NCBI GenBank assembly: GCA_021292105.1
Contig: CM037870.1
Location: forward strand, 64,750,515-64,814,514
Source: Anadara kagoshimensis
Taxonomy: Eukaryota > Mollusca > Bivalvia > Arcoida > Arcidae
DNA: 64,000 nucleotides
Reading direction: 5' to 3'
In this document: positions 10,886 through 23,031 of the stretch, piece after piece
Position numbering within the stretch: position 1 is the first letter of the stretch
Layout of the letters: every line of letters starts with the position of its first letter
The notes under the pieces: generated by a model
Seen by the model: the letters and a program-made list of their open reading frames with translations, nothing else
The model's database searches: none
What the model was told of the DNA's origin: nothing
Program-made: the position numbers and the translations under genes

Positions 10886-11693
10886 CATGTTCATGTTTCT
10901 AAAGCGCGATAATTGGAAAACTATTTACATTTGTGATGTTTTAATGTGTTAAACTTTGTTTAAGACCAGATGGCAGTTATAGGAGTATAAATGCCATTGC
11001 TAATGTGACGTCACTCATCTCTTCCTTGCGGCTATACGCGTGACGTCATTGATAAGCTGTTCCCATGTCGTACACGACAGTGTTTTAAAGTTTTTTAGGA
11101 TTAAAATACCAAAATAAGATTTTCATAAAATGGCTAACGTGCATTATTCAGTTTGCTTTGCACAACAATGGCAGTTAAAACACTATAAACGACATTTCTA
11201 GACAGTTCAATGGTTAATTGGCTAACCGGACACAATAGATATTGTACGACAGGATACATATGTATACTGTCTATTGTCAAATACGTTCTGTACATTAGCC
11301 AAAAGGCGACATGTAGACGTTTAACTCCGACAATCGTCCTTTTATCAAATATTGGAACACCAAAAAAAACAAAGTAAATAAATAACAAAATACCAAATGA
11401 ACATACAAAAACTAGGAAAGTATCAAAATACTGAAAAACGGGCTAATATGGAAAAAAAACTTTGGTGAACAAGTAGCAAAGTGATGGACAAATACACTTG
11501 AACTGTAACAACTTGCAGATCAAGACGATTTCAATTTTCCAGAGACTCTTTAGTGGTTAAATGCACACATCTTAAAATACAAGAGATCAAAATGAGGTTT
11601 ATTCCAAAAGGACTTTTAGACTATCTTAGAACGTTTACAACATAAACACTACCGTAACGGATTCGAATGCTTGGAATATATATATCCAAAGGT
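10886..11693. other. No gene recognised
   Basis: Unique-looking AT-rich sequence with two TGACGTCA-type motifs (about 11010 and 11042). No long frame, splice-flanked frame or clear repeat was seen. Confidence 0.4.
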
Positions 11694-12006
11694 ATAGGCA
11701 AACAACATTGACCTGTCCGCTTGACCTTCCATTAAGAATATCTATTTGGACGAAGTTACTACCCACACAATGCACGACCTAACACTCTAAGTGCCTAACC
11801 TTTAAGTTAATATTTCCACCACCATCTTAAAACACTTGATCATTTGATTTTACATACGATATATGTTTGAAGTTAGTGCTTCCCGTAATGTAGACAAAAT
11901 AAACACTGATTTGTGTTGCCTATACTCGTACGTGAATACACTGGTTCATGATAGATATTAGAATTAGAGTACAAGCGGACAGGAGGTCAATGTTGTTTTT
12001 CTATAA
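11694..12006. mobile_element. MITE family C copy 1
   Basis: TTGACCTGTCCGCTTGACC near the left end is inverted at the right end as CAAGCGGACAGGAGGTCAAT. The interior has GTAGACAAAATAAACAC and CTGGTTCATGATAGATATTA, shared with the copies at 12538 and 34851. Confidence 0.75.
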
Positions 12007-12120
12007 CGATGTTAACGTTTACATAAGTGTTAAAAACCATTGGATTTAATTGTCAATAATTGAATATACATACACTGCACACATTCAGCCGAATTAAGCA
12101 CGCAGTTTGCACACCTGAAC

Positions 12121-12203
12121 AGTTGTAATCAAAGTAACATTTGAGGTACAGAACAAGAACAGTTGTATTCAAAGTAACATTTGAGGTACAGAACAAGTAC
12201 AGA
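12121..12203. repeat. 43-bp direct duplication
   Basis: ATCAAAGTAACATTTGAGGT followed by ACAGAACAAG occurs twice head to tail. Confidence 0.8.
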
Positions 12204-12537
12204 ACTTATCATAATAATAATCGAAAACGGTTTTGAAATCAAAAACGAACATACCAATCTATTTCCAAACCACAAATTCAAAGTAAAGTAAAAACTTTGA
12301 AACTGGCAAATTACGTTAAACATGCGAACTTCCACTAGGTAAGTCCTGTTTAACTACTGCATGTAGTTACACCCGCCACGCGTGTAATCAAATGTGTGAA
12401 TAAAAGGAACATGGAACTATGAGACATCAAATAATCAAGGGTAATTGTGGGTACAGAGCCATCATAAATATCAACAGAACTGTGATGCCGGCCATAAATT
12501 GATAAACCTAGGCTTTTAATCGCTGATCAAACTGATG

Positions 12538-12752
12538 TAAATAAACAAAATTGACCTGTCCGCTTGACCTTTTATCATAAATTGTCATGTACTTTAATCC
12601 ACCCAGGGCATGGATAGTTTCAGGATCCGCATGCACGTTTCCCATGACGTAGACGAAATAATCACCTGTGTTGTCTTTGCAAAAATGTACTGGTTCATAA
12701 TAAATATTTAAAGCAAAGGTCAAACGGAAAGGTCAATGTTGCTTGTCTAAAA
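12538..12752. mobile_element. MITE family C copy 2
   Basis: Same ends as copy 1 (TTGACCTGTCCGCTTGACC at left; AAACGGAAAGGTCAATGTTG at right). It is about 215 bp. Confidence 0.75.
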
Positions 12753-12993
12753 TATAACTTTATTTTTGAAGATGCATATGGATCACAACGGTTTATTCAG
12801 TGCCTCGTACTAATAAGGAGATGTTGATTGTAGATCGATTGTTTTCATTTTGACTCTTGAAGATGCACTTGTTTTTAGGAGGCCCGTCTTCAAACAAAAC
12901 CAGACAAAAGATAACGCACTGGTTACTGGTTAACTTGTGACCGGGGACTGGATATGACTACAAAAATTAATGATATCCACTGCTTTGTATGGC

Positions 12994-13261
12994 GTTAGGG
13001 CCAATTTACGCTATCGCTCCTTTGATCTGAACGCAAAGAATCGAAGGAGCGAAAAGGCGACAAAGAGTGAAGTTGTGATAACGCGAAGGAGCAGAAGTAC
13101 TATCGCCCCTTCGCTTCACAACTTTGCTCCTTCGCCATCGTATCTTTGCTCCTTCGCCATCGTATCTTTGCTCCTTCGCCATCGTATCTTTGCTCCTTCA
13201 CTGTCGTACTTTTTGTATTCAGGCCGAAGGAGATATTGCTATAATGCAATTTGGCACTAAC
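12994..13261. mobile_element. Foldback element with GAAGGAGC repeats inside
   Basis: GTTAGGGCCAATTTACGCTA at the left is mirrored by ATGCAATTTGGCACTAAC at the right. Inside, GAAGGAGC-type units are followed by their reverse complement (TTTGCTCCTTCGCCATCGTA, repeated three times), so the element can fold back on itself. The motif matches the 22-bp array at 10.2 kb. Confidence 0.65.
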
Positions 13262-13288
13262 AGAACGTCACAGGTTTGGAAATAATAC

Positions 13289-13518
13289 CAGTGGCGGATT
13301 TAAGGGGGGGGGGGGGGTTGCAACCCCCCTTTGAAAAATTCAAGAGAGAGAGAGAGAGAGAGCTATTGACTGATGTGACCTCTATATGTTAATGCAACAA
13401 CCCATTTCTGTATACGTGTCGCGTTTACTAGACCCCACGTCTCTGGAAGCTCGCGCCTTCGGCGCTAGCACCTAGCATTTCTCAACCACCCCTTTCAAAA
13501 AATCCTGATCCGCCCCTG
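13289..13518. mobile_element. Inverted-end element of the CAGGGGCGGAT type
   Basis: CAGTGGCGGATTTAAGGGGG at the left and CCTGATCCGCCCCTG at the right are inverted ends. This CAGGGGCGGATC terminus is familiar from non-autonomous DNA transposons in many animals (recognition from memory). A (GA)n tract lies at about 13342-13361. Confidence 0.6.
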
Positions 13519-13619
13519 AATACTTTTGTAAGATCAATATCGTTCAACATACAAGAGAAGCTAGAAGGAACCCAGATATTTTATATGTTTAGTCAAGATT
13601 ATTTTACCTATATATAAAT

Positions 13620-13900
13620 TGTCTAGTTCATAGATGGTGGTGGAAACCGGAGTGCCCGGAGAAAATAACCTACCTATGACATCGACAAGCGAAATGACAA
13701 ATTAACTCGCAGTTGGGTATGTCCTAGTGAGATTCGAAGGCGGTGCCATCTTTTAGCTGACCTTCGGCAGACAAACTTGCAAACTTTCTCACACTTGAAC
13801 TTGTCTAGAACAGGATTTGAACCTAGGCTGTGAGAATCGCTGTAAACCGTAAACGTGTATCTTAGACCAATGCCTACCGCGTTTAAATCACCACTTCTCA
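13620..13900 (-). mobile_element. SINE with class II tRNA-like head
   Basis: On the - strand it starts with a tRNA-like block (GCGGTAGGCATTGGTCTAAG ... GGTTCAAATCC). The body has CTGCCGAAGGTC and it ends TTTTCTCCGGGCACTCCGG and TTTCCACCACC. Related body or tail pieces occur at 25600-25770, 35481-35665 and 44262-44345. Confidence 0.65.
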
Positions 13901-14123
13901 TGCGAAAGGACATCTTTCCCTCATGTTGCTACAATATCAGTGTGGACATCAGTAGGTGATGAACCTCTCTCACGTAAATATTGCATCGCTATTCTGTAAC
14001 CGATTTTATACCTTTTCCAAAATCAAGTTACCTTGAATATTGCGAGTGTTACCTGAAACAAAGTAAACAAAAACACGATCAAACATCTTAAAACAAAGTA
14101 AATAATAAAAATAAGATAAAAAT

Positions 14124-14154
<31 letters not shown>

Positions 14155-14664
14155 CGAAGCAGGCGTACATGTATGTGATTTTATTATTTTATTGATAAAA
14201 ACTAATTAGTGTCTGTGTCCGATGTCCTAAATGGGGGTGAGGGGGTGGGGTGGGGGGGAGGGGCAGCAACACCGAAGTCCAAATAAAACAAACGAACTTC
14301 GGTATTGCATTTTGAAAGGTATACTCAGTTAAAAATAGTTCAAATTACCAAATTTTATTACATTCCAATTGAATTTTCTTTGCAAATTCGCCAAGATGCG
14401 ATGCCACTAACACACAATCACCGGCAACCTCACATGGCGTGAAAACATGCCTGAACCGCGTTACAAGGCTGTACAGTCGTTCACATCTTCATACAAGTGA
14501 TAGATAATTTATCAACCCATAATAATGATCCTGATACGTGCCATTATGTGTAATTTCTTCAAATATCCAAATTCCTTAGTGTATTTGTACTTGTTTGGTT
14601 GTACTATTTCCGAAACGTCTGTTTCAGTGTTGACAAACGCCGCATTACGATTCAAGGACGATTT
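13901..14664. other. No gene; (AC)n and G-rich tracts
   Basis: A (CA)n microsatellite lies at about 14124-14150 and a G-rich tract at 14236-14264. No gene-like frame was seen. Confidence 0.5.
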
Positions 14665-14667
14665 TGA

Positions 14668-14846
14668 TTGGCTATCAGCTATCTATGGGATAGCAAGTAT
14701 CTATGAGATAGCTGCCAGCTATCTATAGGATAGCAGACGGCTATCCCATAGATAGCTGATTTATAACTCACAATACCTCGAGATATCGAGAGTTACGGTC
14801 GTGTATCTATAGGATAACAGCCAGTTATCCCATAGATAGCTGAGAT
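14668..14846. repeat. Cluster of GCTATC/GATAGC palindromes
   Basis: AGCTATCTATRGGATAGC and its inverse alternate several times. The segment at 14716-14758 forms a 19-bp stem with one mismatch and a 5-base loop. The centre of the cluster is CTCGAGATATCGAG, itself a palindrome. It lies 80 bp outside the large element starting at 14926. Confidence 0.75.
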
Positions 14847-14925
14847 ATATTACGGTTTGCTGATTTTTCCATCAATTGGCGTGCCATAAATATATATTTA
14901 CTTAAGGTGTAAAATGACCGTTCTT

Positions 14926-17900
14926 CACCCATTCTCAGTAATAAGGCCCAATTCACTATTTCAAGATGATGAAAAATAAAAGTCTGTCAAGCAATGAACT
15001 TCTGGTATTTTCAGAGACTGGACATATCAGAAGATTCAGAAACAACAAAATTATTAACACCAATTGATTATTTTGGTTGTAATTTCACTTTATTGTTACA
15101 TACATACCATTTGTATTTAAATGAATTGATATATACGCGACCGTAGTTAAAGTTCATCATATTCTTACCAGGTAGTAGTATTTATATGTTTATTATGCTT
15201 GAACATTAGGTTACATTGTTATTAATTTAAAAATGTGCCTTGAGACCACTTTGGCATATCGAAATGATAATGACGATGTTTGTAGTCTACAGAAATTAAA
15301 GAATTTTTACGCAAACATACAATAAATTTATTTCTGTATTCTCAAGTTGGTAACAGAAACAAAATTTCAAACAGGTAGTCATTAATTAACACTCAAATCA
15401 AAATGCAAATATGTCTTGATGAAATTACTAACCAAAAGAACTGTACAAAACTTATTATCTTCAAGATAATTTTCACTTATGTAAACAGTGTATTCGGTAA
15501 CGTATGTAGCACCTCTAGATGACTTTGAGTCAAAATTATTAACTCTTGTTTTCCATAATAAAATTGTAAAACTTATCAATAGAACACATGATATTGGTAT
15601 ATATGTTCACTTTTCTAGCGAAATGACAAAAACTATTTATCGGTAACGTATGTAACAGTTTAACCGATAATAAGATTGTGTACATGGTATCGTTTACAAT
15701 GAAGTCTTCAATTTCTTTATTAAGACAACAAGAGATATAAAGCCTTTAAAATTATCAATTATCACGATGTAAATGTTCACTTTTCTAGTGACAAAAATAA
15801 TTAAGTAAGTAACGTATGTAACTGTTTAGTCACGTATGTAACAATTGCATACTGGGGTTTAAAACTTCTTCTTCCTTTAAAGAAATTTAATAAAATATAC
15901 CCGAGTTACATTCTAAAAAACAAGGCTAATGGAATGAGAAAGTCTTAATTGCTGATTAAAATGTCATATCTTTAAAGGGACCACTGTCTGTATTTTTCTC
16001 TCCAGTAGTACTTTTCATATTTAGATTTTAAACCTGAAATCTGGACTTATCCTTTATTTATAACAACTTTTTTCTCCACCCGATTGGTTATACTGTTTCT
16101 AAATTCAGGATAGACTGAAAAATCTTACATGCTATGTCCCTTTTACAAACATTTACTGTCTATACCAGTCAATTTATTTAAAGTCGATCTCTTTTTCTTC
16201 TAATTATCTTTTAATCAATCATGTGACTTAAAATGTCTCTCATACCGATCCATGCCAATATAATAATCCCAAAGCAGAGAACAAACGTTGAAAATTTGCA
16301 AATAAAGTTAAACACACGAACTTTCACCAGGAAAGTGAGAACAAATCAACAATGTCCATTGTATTTTGGTATTAGTAATCAAGCAGTTTGCTTCGTTTTA
16401 TAAAGTCCACGTGGGTGCCATAGTTGAGGTACAAGTCCCAATATGAAGCAGAACATGAAGGATTAGTTGTATCTTTTATTTCAATATCCTTAAGATAGAT
16501 GACATTCACAAAAGCCTTCGAATTTAGAATTATAAAATCCTATACCAGACATCATGTATCTGTATATATGTGGAGTTAAATGGTTTTGTTACAGTCATCC
16601 TTCAAGTTAAAAACGGTTTTACATAAATTCTGCTGCAATATGAAATAAATCAGCCAGCAATGATGCACAGTTTAGGCCCATTACCGATTATTGTTGGAAA
16701 ATTATATTGCTAAACATAACATGTATATGGTGTCTTTCAAAATCACTCATATTTTGTTGTTGATTCTATCACTATACATGTATTTAATATTTGTCAATAA
16801 GGTGTTACCAAGAAGAACTTTTTCTTGCTGAGCTTCGCTTGTTGGGTGTCAAGTCAATAATGGATACATCACTTTCTGTTTGCTTTCATAATGTTAACTT
16901 CTCATTTGAAAATGTAACTCTTTTATCCTTTCTAATATGAAAGTTTTCTATCTGAAATTTCTTTCTCATGATTTATCTTTTAAAATTTTAACGTCTTTAG
17001 ATACATTACATTAAGCTTCCCTCTTAGCTTCTTGTCAGAACTTGTATAGTTTTTACCCCTAGTTTAAATAGAAGGTAACCTAAAACTAAGAAGAGTATGA
17101 CCACTGTTGTTAATGACGTAACAGGGACTGGTTCCAAAGAGACATAACCACTATCTGAAACATCCTTGGCGGCTATCTGTTCTGGAAGTTCATGTGTTTA
17201 ACTTAACTTGTCAGTTTCAAAGTTTTCACTTTGCTTCTGGATTTGTGATTCGGACACATGGAATAGTAGGTTTGTTTTTTTCAGTTTAATTCTTAGTTTC
17301 TCTTCAATTTAGAACTCCGATCATATCCCATTTTCTTTATCTCTGTAATTTGACTGAATTTAAGACATGATTTATCCATCATGAAACATTAGACAGCACT
17401 GTGTTTGTAATTCAGACCAGTAACGTAGATACCAATACTTACGTTACCTGGGGGTCTGCAGATATATGGATGTATATTGACCACCCATTTGACCATTGAA
17501 GTTTTGTTTTACGCTGCATTTACACTTTCATAATCAGAATTTATGAAATTGCAGGTATTTGATTTGTATGTATAACAAATATTAAAATAACAATGTTGTA
17601 TTCAAATCTATGAGAAAATTATCCAAATAAATTAGACCAGTGACATCTATCGTTTCAAAATCCAATTTGAAGTTGAAAATTGTTTAATTTCTCTACACGT
17701 AACTAAACTAGAAACTTTAAGTGTTTGTTTATTGTTGTATCTAATGACAGTTTGCTTAACTATTTCATTGTAATTGAAATGAAAGTACTGATACATACGT
17801 TACTTGTGTTAATTACATACGATACCTATAGTAACGTATATATCATTTTTTGGAAAATGAATTCTACTATGGATCAAGGGTAGACATACCATCATGGGTT

Positions 17901-18899
17901 TGATGGAAATGACAAGGTTTATTATCTATATAGTCAGATGTATTATTTCAAATTGAAATTTTTGAATGGATTCTTGCCATCCAAAGAGGCCACCTTCGAC
18001 TGTTTCACTTTTGCTTGAGAATTTTTATTTTAACAACAATCGATGTGGTTAAAACTTCACATGCACACTTCTATAATTTAAATCTAGAACTATACAAATT
18101 ATAGTGGTCACTTGACGTGATTTAGGTGTATTTTCAAATGATGTTATCACGTATGTATCGGTAACGTATGTATTTTTTTCAACTGTTACAATATGTGGTT
18201 TAAATAATAGGAACTTGTGCGGAATAAAGATGATATATTTTAAATATTATATCAAAGTACTTCGTTTGACAATATATTAATTTTGACTTGGATAAAATAT
18301 TTAACCATATGATTGACGTAACGTAAGTATTGATGAAAATAAAACCTTCCATTCAATTTTGTGTCATGCTTGTTCAGGCCCAATAGCGACTGTTAAGTTG
18401 AAAATTTTATTGTTCCGTTAACTATGCGTAAGATAAGCTTCAATTTGCCCACGTCAGTGGTAAGTATGACATTAATATATGATAACCATGGATACAGTTT
18501 TATATGGTGTAACGTTTGTATCCGACAGCTGGTAACACATCTTTAGTTGGCACCAGATTTTACCAATAGCTTTCATTGTCATTAGAAACCAGTTTTAGAT
18601 ATGACAAAAATGCAGCATTAACAAAAGCAATTCTTTAAATTTTTGTTACTTTCCAAATATTGAAGATTTGGTGATTTAAAACACAAAAACCTTACCCGGT
18701 AACAGTAACGTTTGTATCATTTTGAAGGTTTATGAGATAGGAAAATAATCAAATACATGGATTAACTAGAAAACTGTGATTGATAATTGTAGATATAATG
18801 TGTAGTTTCTGTTGGTACATTTATTCTTTGGTCTTTTCCAAAGCCAATTGATTATACTGTAATATAACACTATTTGGGCCTTATTACTGAGAATGGGTG
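14926..18899. mobile_element. Probable non-autonomous DNA transposon, 3.97 kb
   Basis: CACCCATTCTCAGTAATAAG at 14926 (26 matching bases in all, to GGCCCAA) recurs as its exact reverse complement ending at 18899. Both ends are flanked by TCTT, a possible 4-bp target duplication. Inside, the motif GTAACGTATGTA or a close variant appears about 13 times in both orientations, at about 15497, 15643, 15809, 15831, 17420, 17437, 17792, 17814, 17831, 18149, 18161, 18318, 18509 and 18705. I did not notice it elsewhere in the window. A 55-bp stretch around the motif is duplicated at 15602 and 15773. There is no frame longer than about 65 codons, so no transposase is visible. Repeated internal motifs could be transposase-binding sites (inference). 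Superfamily is not assigned. Confidence 0.65.
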
Positions 18900-18934
18900 T
18901 CTTGCTTTTAAATATGTATATATATCAACACACA

Positions 18935-19108
18935 GAAAAATGGTCTACCTTAAAAACCGATGCCCCGTGTCAGGGTAGGCGCGGCACGTTAAAGAACTTG
19001 TACATTACCCCGAGCGACTGCAAAGGTAAAATTTTCTGGTAGCTGTTGACGTTCCGATATCATGATTGCAGCACTCTTGACTGGGATCTTAAATCAATCA
19101 ATCAACCA
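18935..19108 (+). mobile_element. 5'-truncated SINE whose tail seeds the CCAA array
   Basis: CCTTAAAAACCGATGCCCCG, GGCACGTTAAAGAACTTG and CTCTTGACTGGGATCTTAAA match the 3' half of the SINE family. It ends in CAATCAATCAA and runs directly into the next repeat. Confidence 0.7.
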
Positions 19109-20215
19109 ACCGACCAATCAACACACCAACCAACCAACCAAACAATCACACCAACCAACCAACCACCAACCATCCAACCGACCTCACCAACCAACCACAC
19201 CAACCAACCAACAACACCACCCATCCATCCAACCAACCAACCAACAACACCAACCTAACAACCAACCAACCACACCAACCATCCTACCGACCTCAGCAAC
19301 CAACCAACCAACAACACCAACCAACCAACAAACCAACCAACCAACCACACCAGCCATCCAACCGACCAACCATCCAACTAACCACAACAACCAACAAATC
19401 AACCAACCAAACCAATCAACCAACTATCCAACCAACCAACCAACTAACCATTCATCCAACTAAGCACCCAACCAACTATTCAACCAACCAATCATTCAAC
19501 CAAATACAAAAATCAACCAACCAACCAACCAACCAACCACACCAACCAACCAACCATCCATCCAACTTACCAACCATCCAACCAACTATACAACTAAAAA
19601 AAGACCAACCAACCAATCATTCAACCAATCAACCATCCAACCAACCACACCAACAAACCATCCAACCAAACAATCAACCAACCAACCAATCATTCAACCA
19701 ATCAACCATCCAACCAACCACACAAACAAACCATCCAACCAACCAACCAACCAATCAACCAACCAATCAACCAACCAATCAACCATCCAATCAACCACAC
19801 CAACAAACCATCCAACCAACCAACAAATCAACCAACCAACCAATCATTCAACCAACCAACCATCCAACCAACCAACCAACCATACAACCAAGAAACCAAC
19901 CAACCAACCATACAACCAAGAAACCAACCAACCAACCATACAACCAAGAAACCAACCAACCAACCAATCATTCAACCAATCAACCATCCAACCAACCACA
20001 CCAACAAACCATCCAACAAAACAATCAACCAACCAACCAATCATTCAACCAATCAACCATCCAACCAACCACACCAACAAACCATCCAACTAACCAACAA
20101 ATCAACCGACCAACCAATCAATCAACCAACCAACCAACCATACAACCAAGAAACCAACCAACCAACCATACAACCAAGAAACCAACCAACCAACCAATCG
20201 TCCAAAACAATCAAC
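19085..20215. repeat. 1.1-kb (CCAA)/(CCAAT)-type tandem tract
   Basis: Nearly pure CCAACCAAC with ATCC, CACACC and AATCATT interruptions. Longer blocks are repeated, for example CATACAACCAAGAAACCAAC four or more times around 19890-20190. The long Asn/Gln/Pro/Thr and Trp/Val/Gly frames here are products of the tetramer and are not genes. Confidence 0.95.
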
Positions 20216-20447
20216 CAAAATTCAATTATTCAATAAAAACGTCGACAATGAAATGATGGTAAAATAAACATGTCCAATAAATCTAGATACTGCAGTTAAT
20301 TGTATAATTAGGCCTATACAACACATTTCATACCGATCCTTACAGCTGTGGAACCTTGCCATTGAGATGGCTTAAACACGGTAAATGAAAGCGGAGACCC
20401 TTTACGCCTCATTGTATGTTGAAAGTACAGTATTTGGTTTTGATAAG

Positions 20448-20645
20448 TATAGAATAGACTTGTCGAAATTTTAACACTGGCCTCCGGGTGACCAAGATAT
20501 GGCTAGCTCGTGGCCGAAAAGCTGCCTGGAGATAGATATCAGCTGCCGCTGTAAACATATTGAATAGCTGCAAGAAGGCCGAGATGAGTTTCCGATTTTA
20601 TATTAGTTAGTTACCTTCGTGTTAAACTTTTAACAATACGGCAGT
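20448..20645. mobile_element. MITE family A copy
   Basis: GACTTGTCGAAATTTTAACA at left and GTGTTAAACTTTTAACA at right. The interior GGCCGAAAAGCTGCCTGGAG and GATAGATATCAGCTGC match the 7703 copy. Confidence 0.65.
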
Positions 20646-20659
20646 TTATATTGGCTGAA

Positions 20660-22510
20660 GTCATTACATCGAAAAACTTGGTATAACCACCACCTATATA
20701 TAAAGGGCATCTGTGTATTCCGTAAAACTTGTCATAGCGAGCACTTCTATATCAAGAACACCTGTCTGTACGGAGCCACCACCTCCATATAAAGGGCATC
20801 TGTGTATTTAGTAAAACTTGTTATAGCGATCACTTCTATAAAATTACCACCTGTCTACACAGAAAAACCTGTTATGATAACTACCTCTATATAAAGACCA
20901 CCTGTCTGTATGGTAAGAGCTGTTATAGCCACCAGCTCAATATAAAGACCATCTGTCTGTACTGTAAGAACTGTTATAGCCACCACCTCTATATAAAGAC
21001 CACATGTCTGTACTGTAAGAACTGTTATAGCCACCATTTCTATATAAAGACAATCTGTCTGTACAGTAAGAACTGTTATAGCCACCACCTCTATATAAAG
21101 ACAATCTGTCTGTACAGTAAGAACTGTTATAGCCACCACCTCTATATAAAGACCACCTGTCTGTACGATAAGATCTGTTATAGCCACCATTTCTATATAA
21201 AGACCACCTGTCTGTACGTAAAGAACTGTTATAGAAACCACTTCTATAATAATAAAGAGCATTTGTCTACACAGTAAAACCTTTCAAAGCAACCACCTCT
21301 ATATAAAGACCATCTGTCTGTATGGTAAGAGCTGTTATATCCACCACCTCTATATAAAGAGCATTTATCTACACAGTAAAACCTGTCATATATACTACCT
21401 CTATATAAAGACCACATGTCTGTACGGTAAGAGCTGTTATAGCGACCACTTCTATAATTATAAAGAGCATTTGTCTACACAGTAAAACCTGTCATATATA
21501 CTACCTCTATATAAAGACCACCTGCCTGTACGATAAGAACTGTTAAAGCAACCACCTCTATATAGAGACCATCTGTCTGTACTGTAAGAACTGTTATAGC
21601 CACCACCTCTATATAGAGACCACCTGTCTGTACGGTACGAACTGTTATAGCAACCACCTCTATATAAAGACCACATGTCTGTACGGTAAGAACTGTTATA
21701 GCAACCACCTCTATATAAAGACCACATGTCTGTACAGTAAGAACTGTTATAGCCACCACCTCTATATAAAGACCACCTGTCTGTACGGTAAGAGCTGTTA
21801 TAGCGACCACTTCTATAATTATAAAGAGCATTTGTCTACACAGTAAAACCTGTCATAGCCGCCACCTCTATATAAAGACCACCTGTCTGTACAGTAAGAA
21901 CTGTTATAGCCACCACCTCTATATAGAGACCACCTGTCTGCACGGTAAGAATTATTATACCCATCACCTCTTTATAAAGACCACCTGTCTGTACGGTAAG
22001 AACTGTTATAGCAACCACCTCTATATAAAGACAATCTGTATTTACAGAAAACTCTTGAAAAATAGTCACCATATTTATATAAAGAGTTAAGTTGAGTTGA
22101 GTAATGGTGTTTAACGCCCAAATCAATATTTCACTCATATCGAGACATCGCCAGCTATAGGCAAATGTGCAGAAATCTTGCCTGTGCGTTGCGCTGATGG
22201 CATTATTATCCTGCCAAGCCTACACGGGACCTCGTTTATTTTAAGTTCCCATCCGAAAATCAGTGACTTTCATTTCGTAATGCCGAGTGCTTGGCGAAAA
22301 AAGAGTCAATGCCCACTTTTAAGTCTTAGGTTAGACCCGGCCGAGATTCGAACCCACAGCCTCCCAATTTCGGAACGAGCACTCTACCAACTGAGCTACC
22401 GCAGTTGTTTAAATATAAAGACAAAATGTCTATACAACACTACCTATTACAGCAAACACCTCTATACATTGGTCACCTGTCTATACATTAAAACCTGTTA
22501 CAGCCATCAT
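20660..22510. repeat. 51-bp minisatellite, about 27 copies, interrupted by a SINE
   Basis: The unit is CACCTCTATATAAAGACCAC CTGTCTGTACRGTAAGA ACTGTTATAGC (spaces added), period about 51 bp. It resembles MITE family D ends (CACCTCTATATAAGGGCCAC at 34094). Because 51 is a multiple of 3, the - strand shows open frames with 17-residue repeats; no start context or other gene signal supports coding. The SINE at 22084-22407 splits the array and a few diverged units follow it. Confidence 0.9.
22084..22407 (-). mobile_element. tRNA-derived SINE inserted in the 51-bp array
   Basis: On the - strand: head ACTGCGGTAGCTCAGTTGGT, B box GGTTCGAATC, body TCTTTTTTCGCCAAGCACTC, tail ACTCAACTCAACTTAA. Array sequence TTTATATAAAGA on one side and TTTAAATATAAAGA on the other is consistent with a target duplication. 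Confidence 0.8.
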
Positions 22511-22721
22511 ATTATTTGTATATAAACAGACATGGTGATGCTTTAAAAGACAAATTGCGTAACCGAGGAACAATTTACATTTCAAGTGTCTCAGAAATAC
22601 AAATAAGGGTGATATTTTATAAATCTTCCCATTCCCCTAACTGTACTTAAATTTTAATATTCCCCGAAAAGACCCAAACATGTCGGAATCTATTTCTTTG
22701 AGTAATATATAAAACAATGAA

Positions 22722-22776
<55 letters not shown>

Positions 22777-23031
22777 AACAACAAACAAACAAACAAACAA
22801 ACAAACACATAAATAAATAAATAAATAAAACAAACAAACAAACAAACAAACAAATAAATAAATAACAGTATTTTATTTGGGGGAGGGGGTTTACAGAAGG
22901 AAGTCTTGCCGATATGGTTGTTTATGTGGTTGTCAATATTTTTTCTATCATGAACGGTAGTACCTTTTCATGTTAATTACATAAAGTCCATGTTATCTTA
23001 ATGAACACAATTACTCACTAATTGATTACAA
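22511..23031. repeat. (AAAT)n/(AAAC)n simple repeats, otherwise nothing recognised
   Basis: AAAT and AAAC tetramer tracts occupy about 22718-22865. The rest has no recognised feature. Confidence 0.8.

Noticed and set aside
10484-10952. Lys/Ser/Arg-rich frames
   Set aside because: Produced by the 22-bp repeat cycling through three frames.
19046-20044. Asn/Pro/Thr- and Trp/Val-rich frames
   Set aside because: Artefacts of the CCAA repeat on either strand.
20855-22138. - strand frames with 17-residue repeats
   Set aside because: A 51-bp period keeps a frame open by arithmetic. No start, promoter or splice signals, and units resemble a MITE end.
22637-22853. Phe/Leu/Ile/Cys-rich 'membrane' frames (also at 28454-28754)
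   Set aside because: Products of AAAT/AAAC simple repeats.
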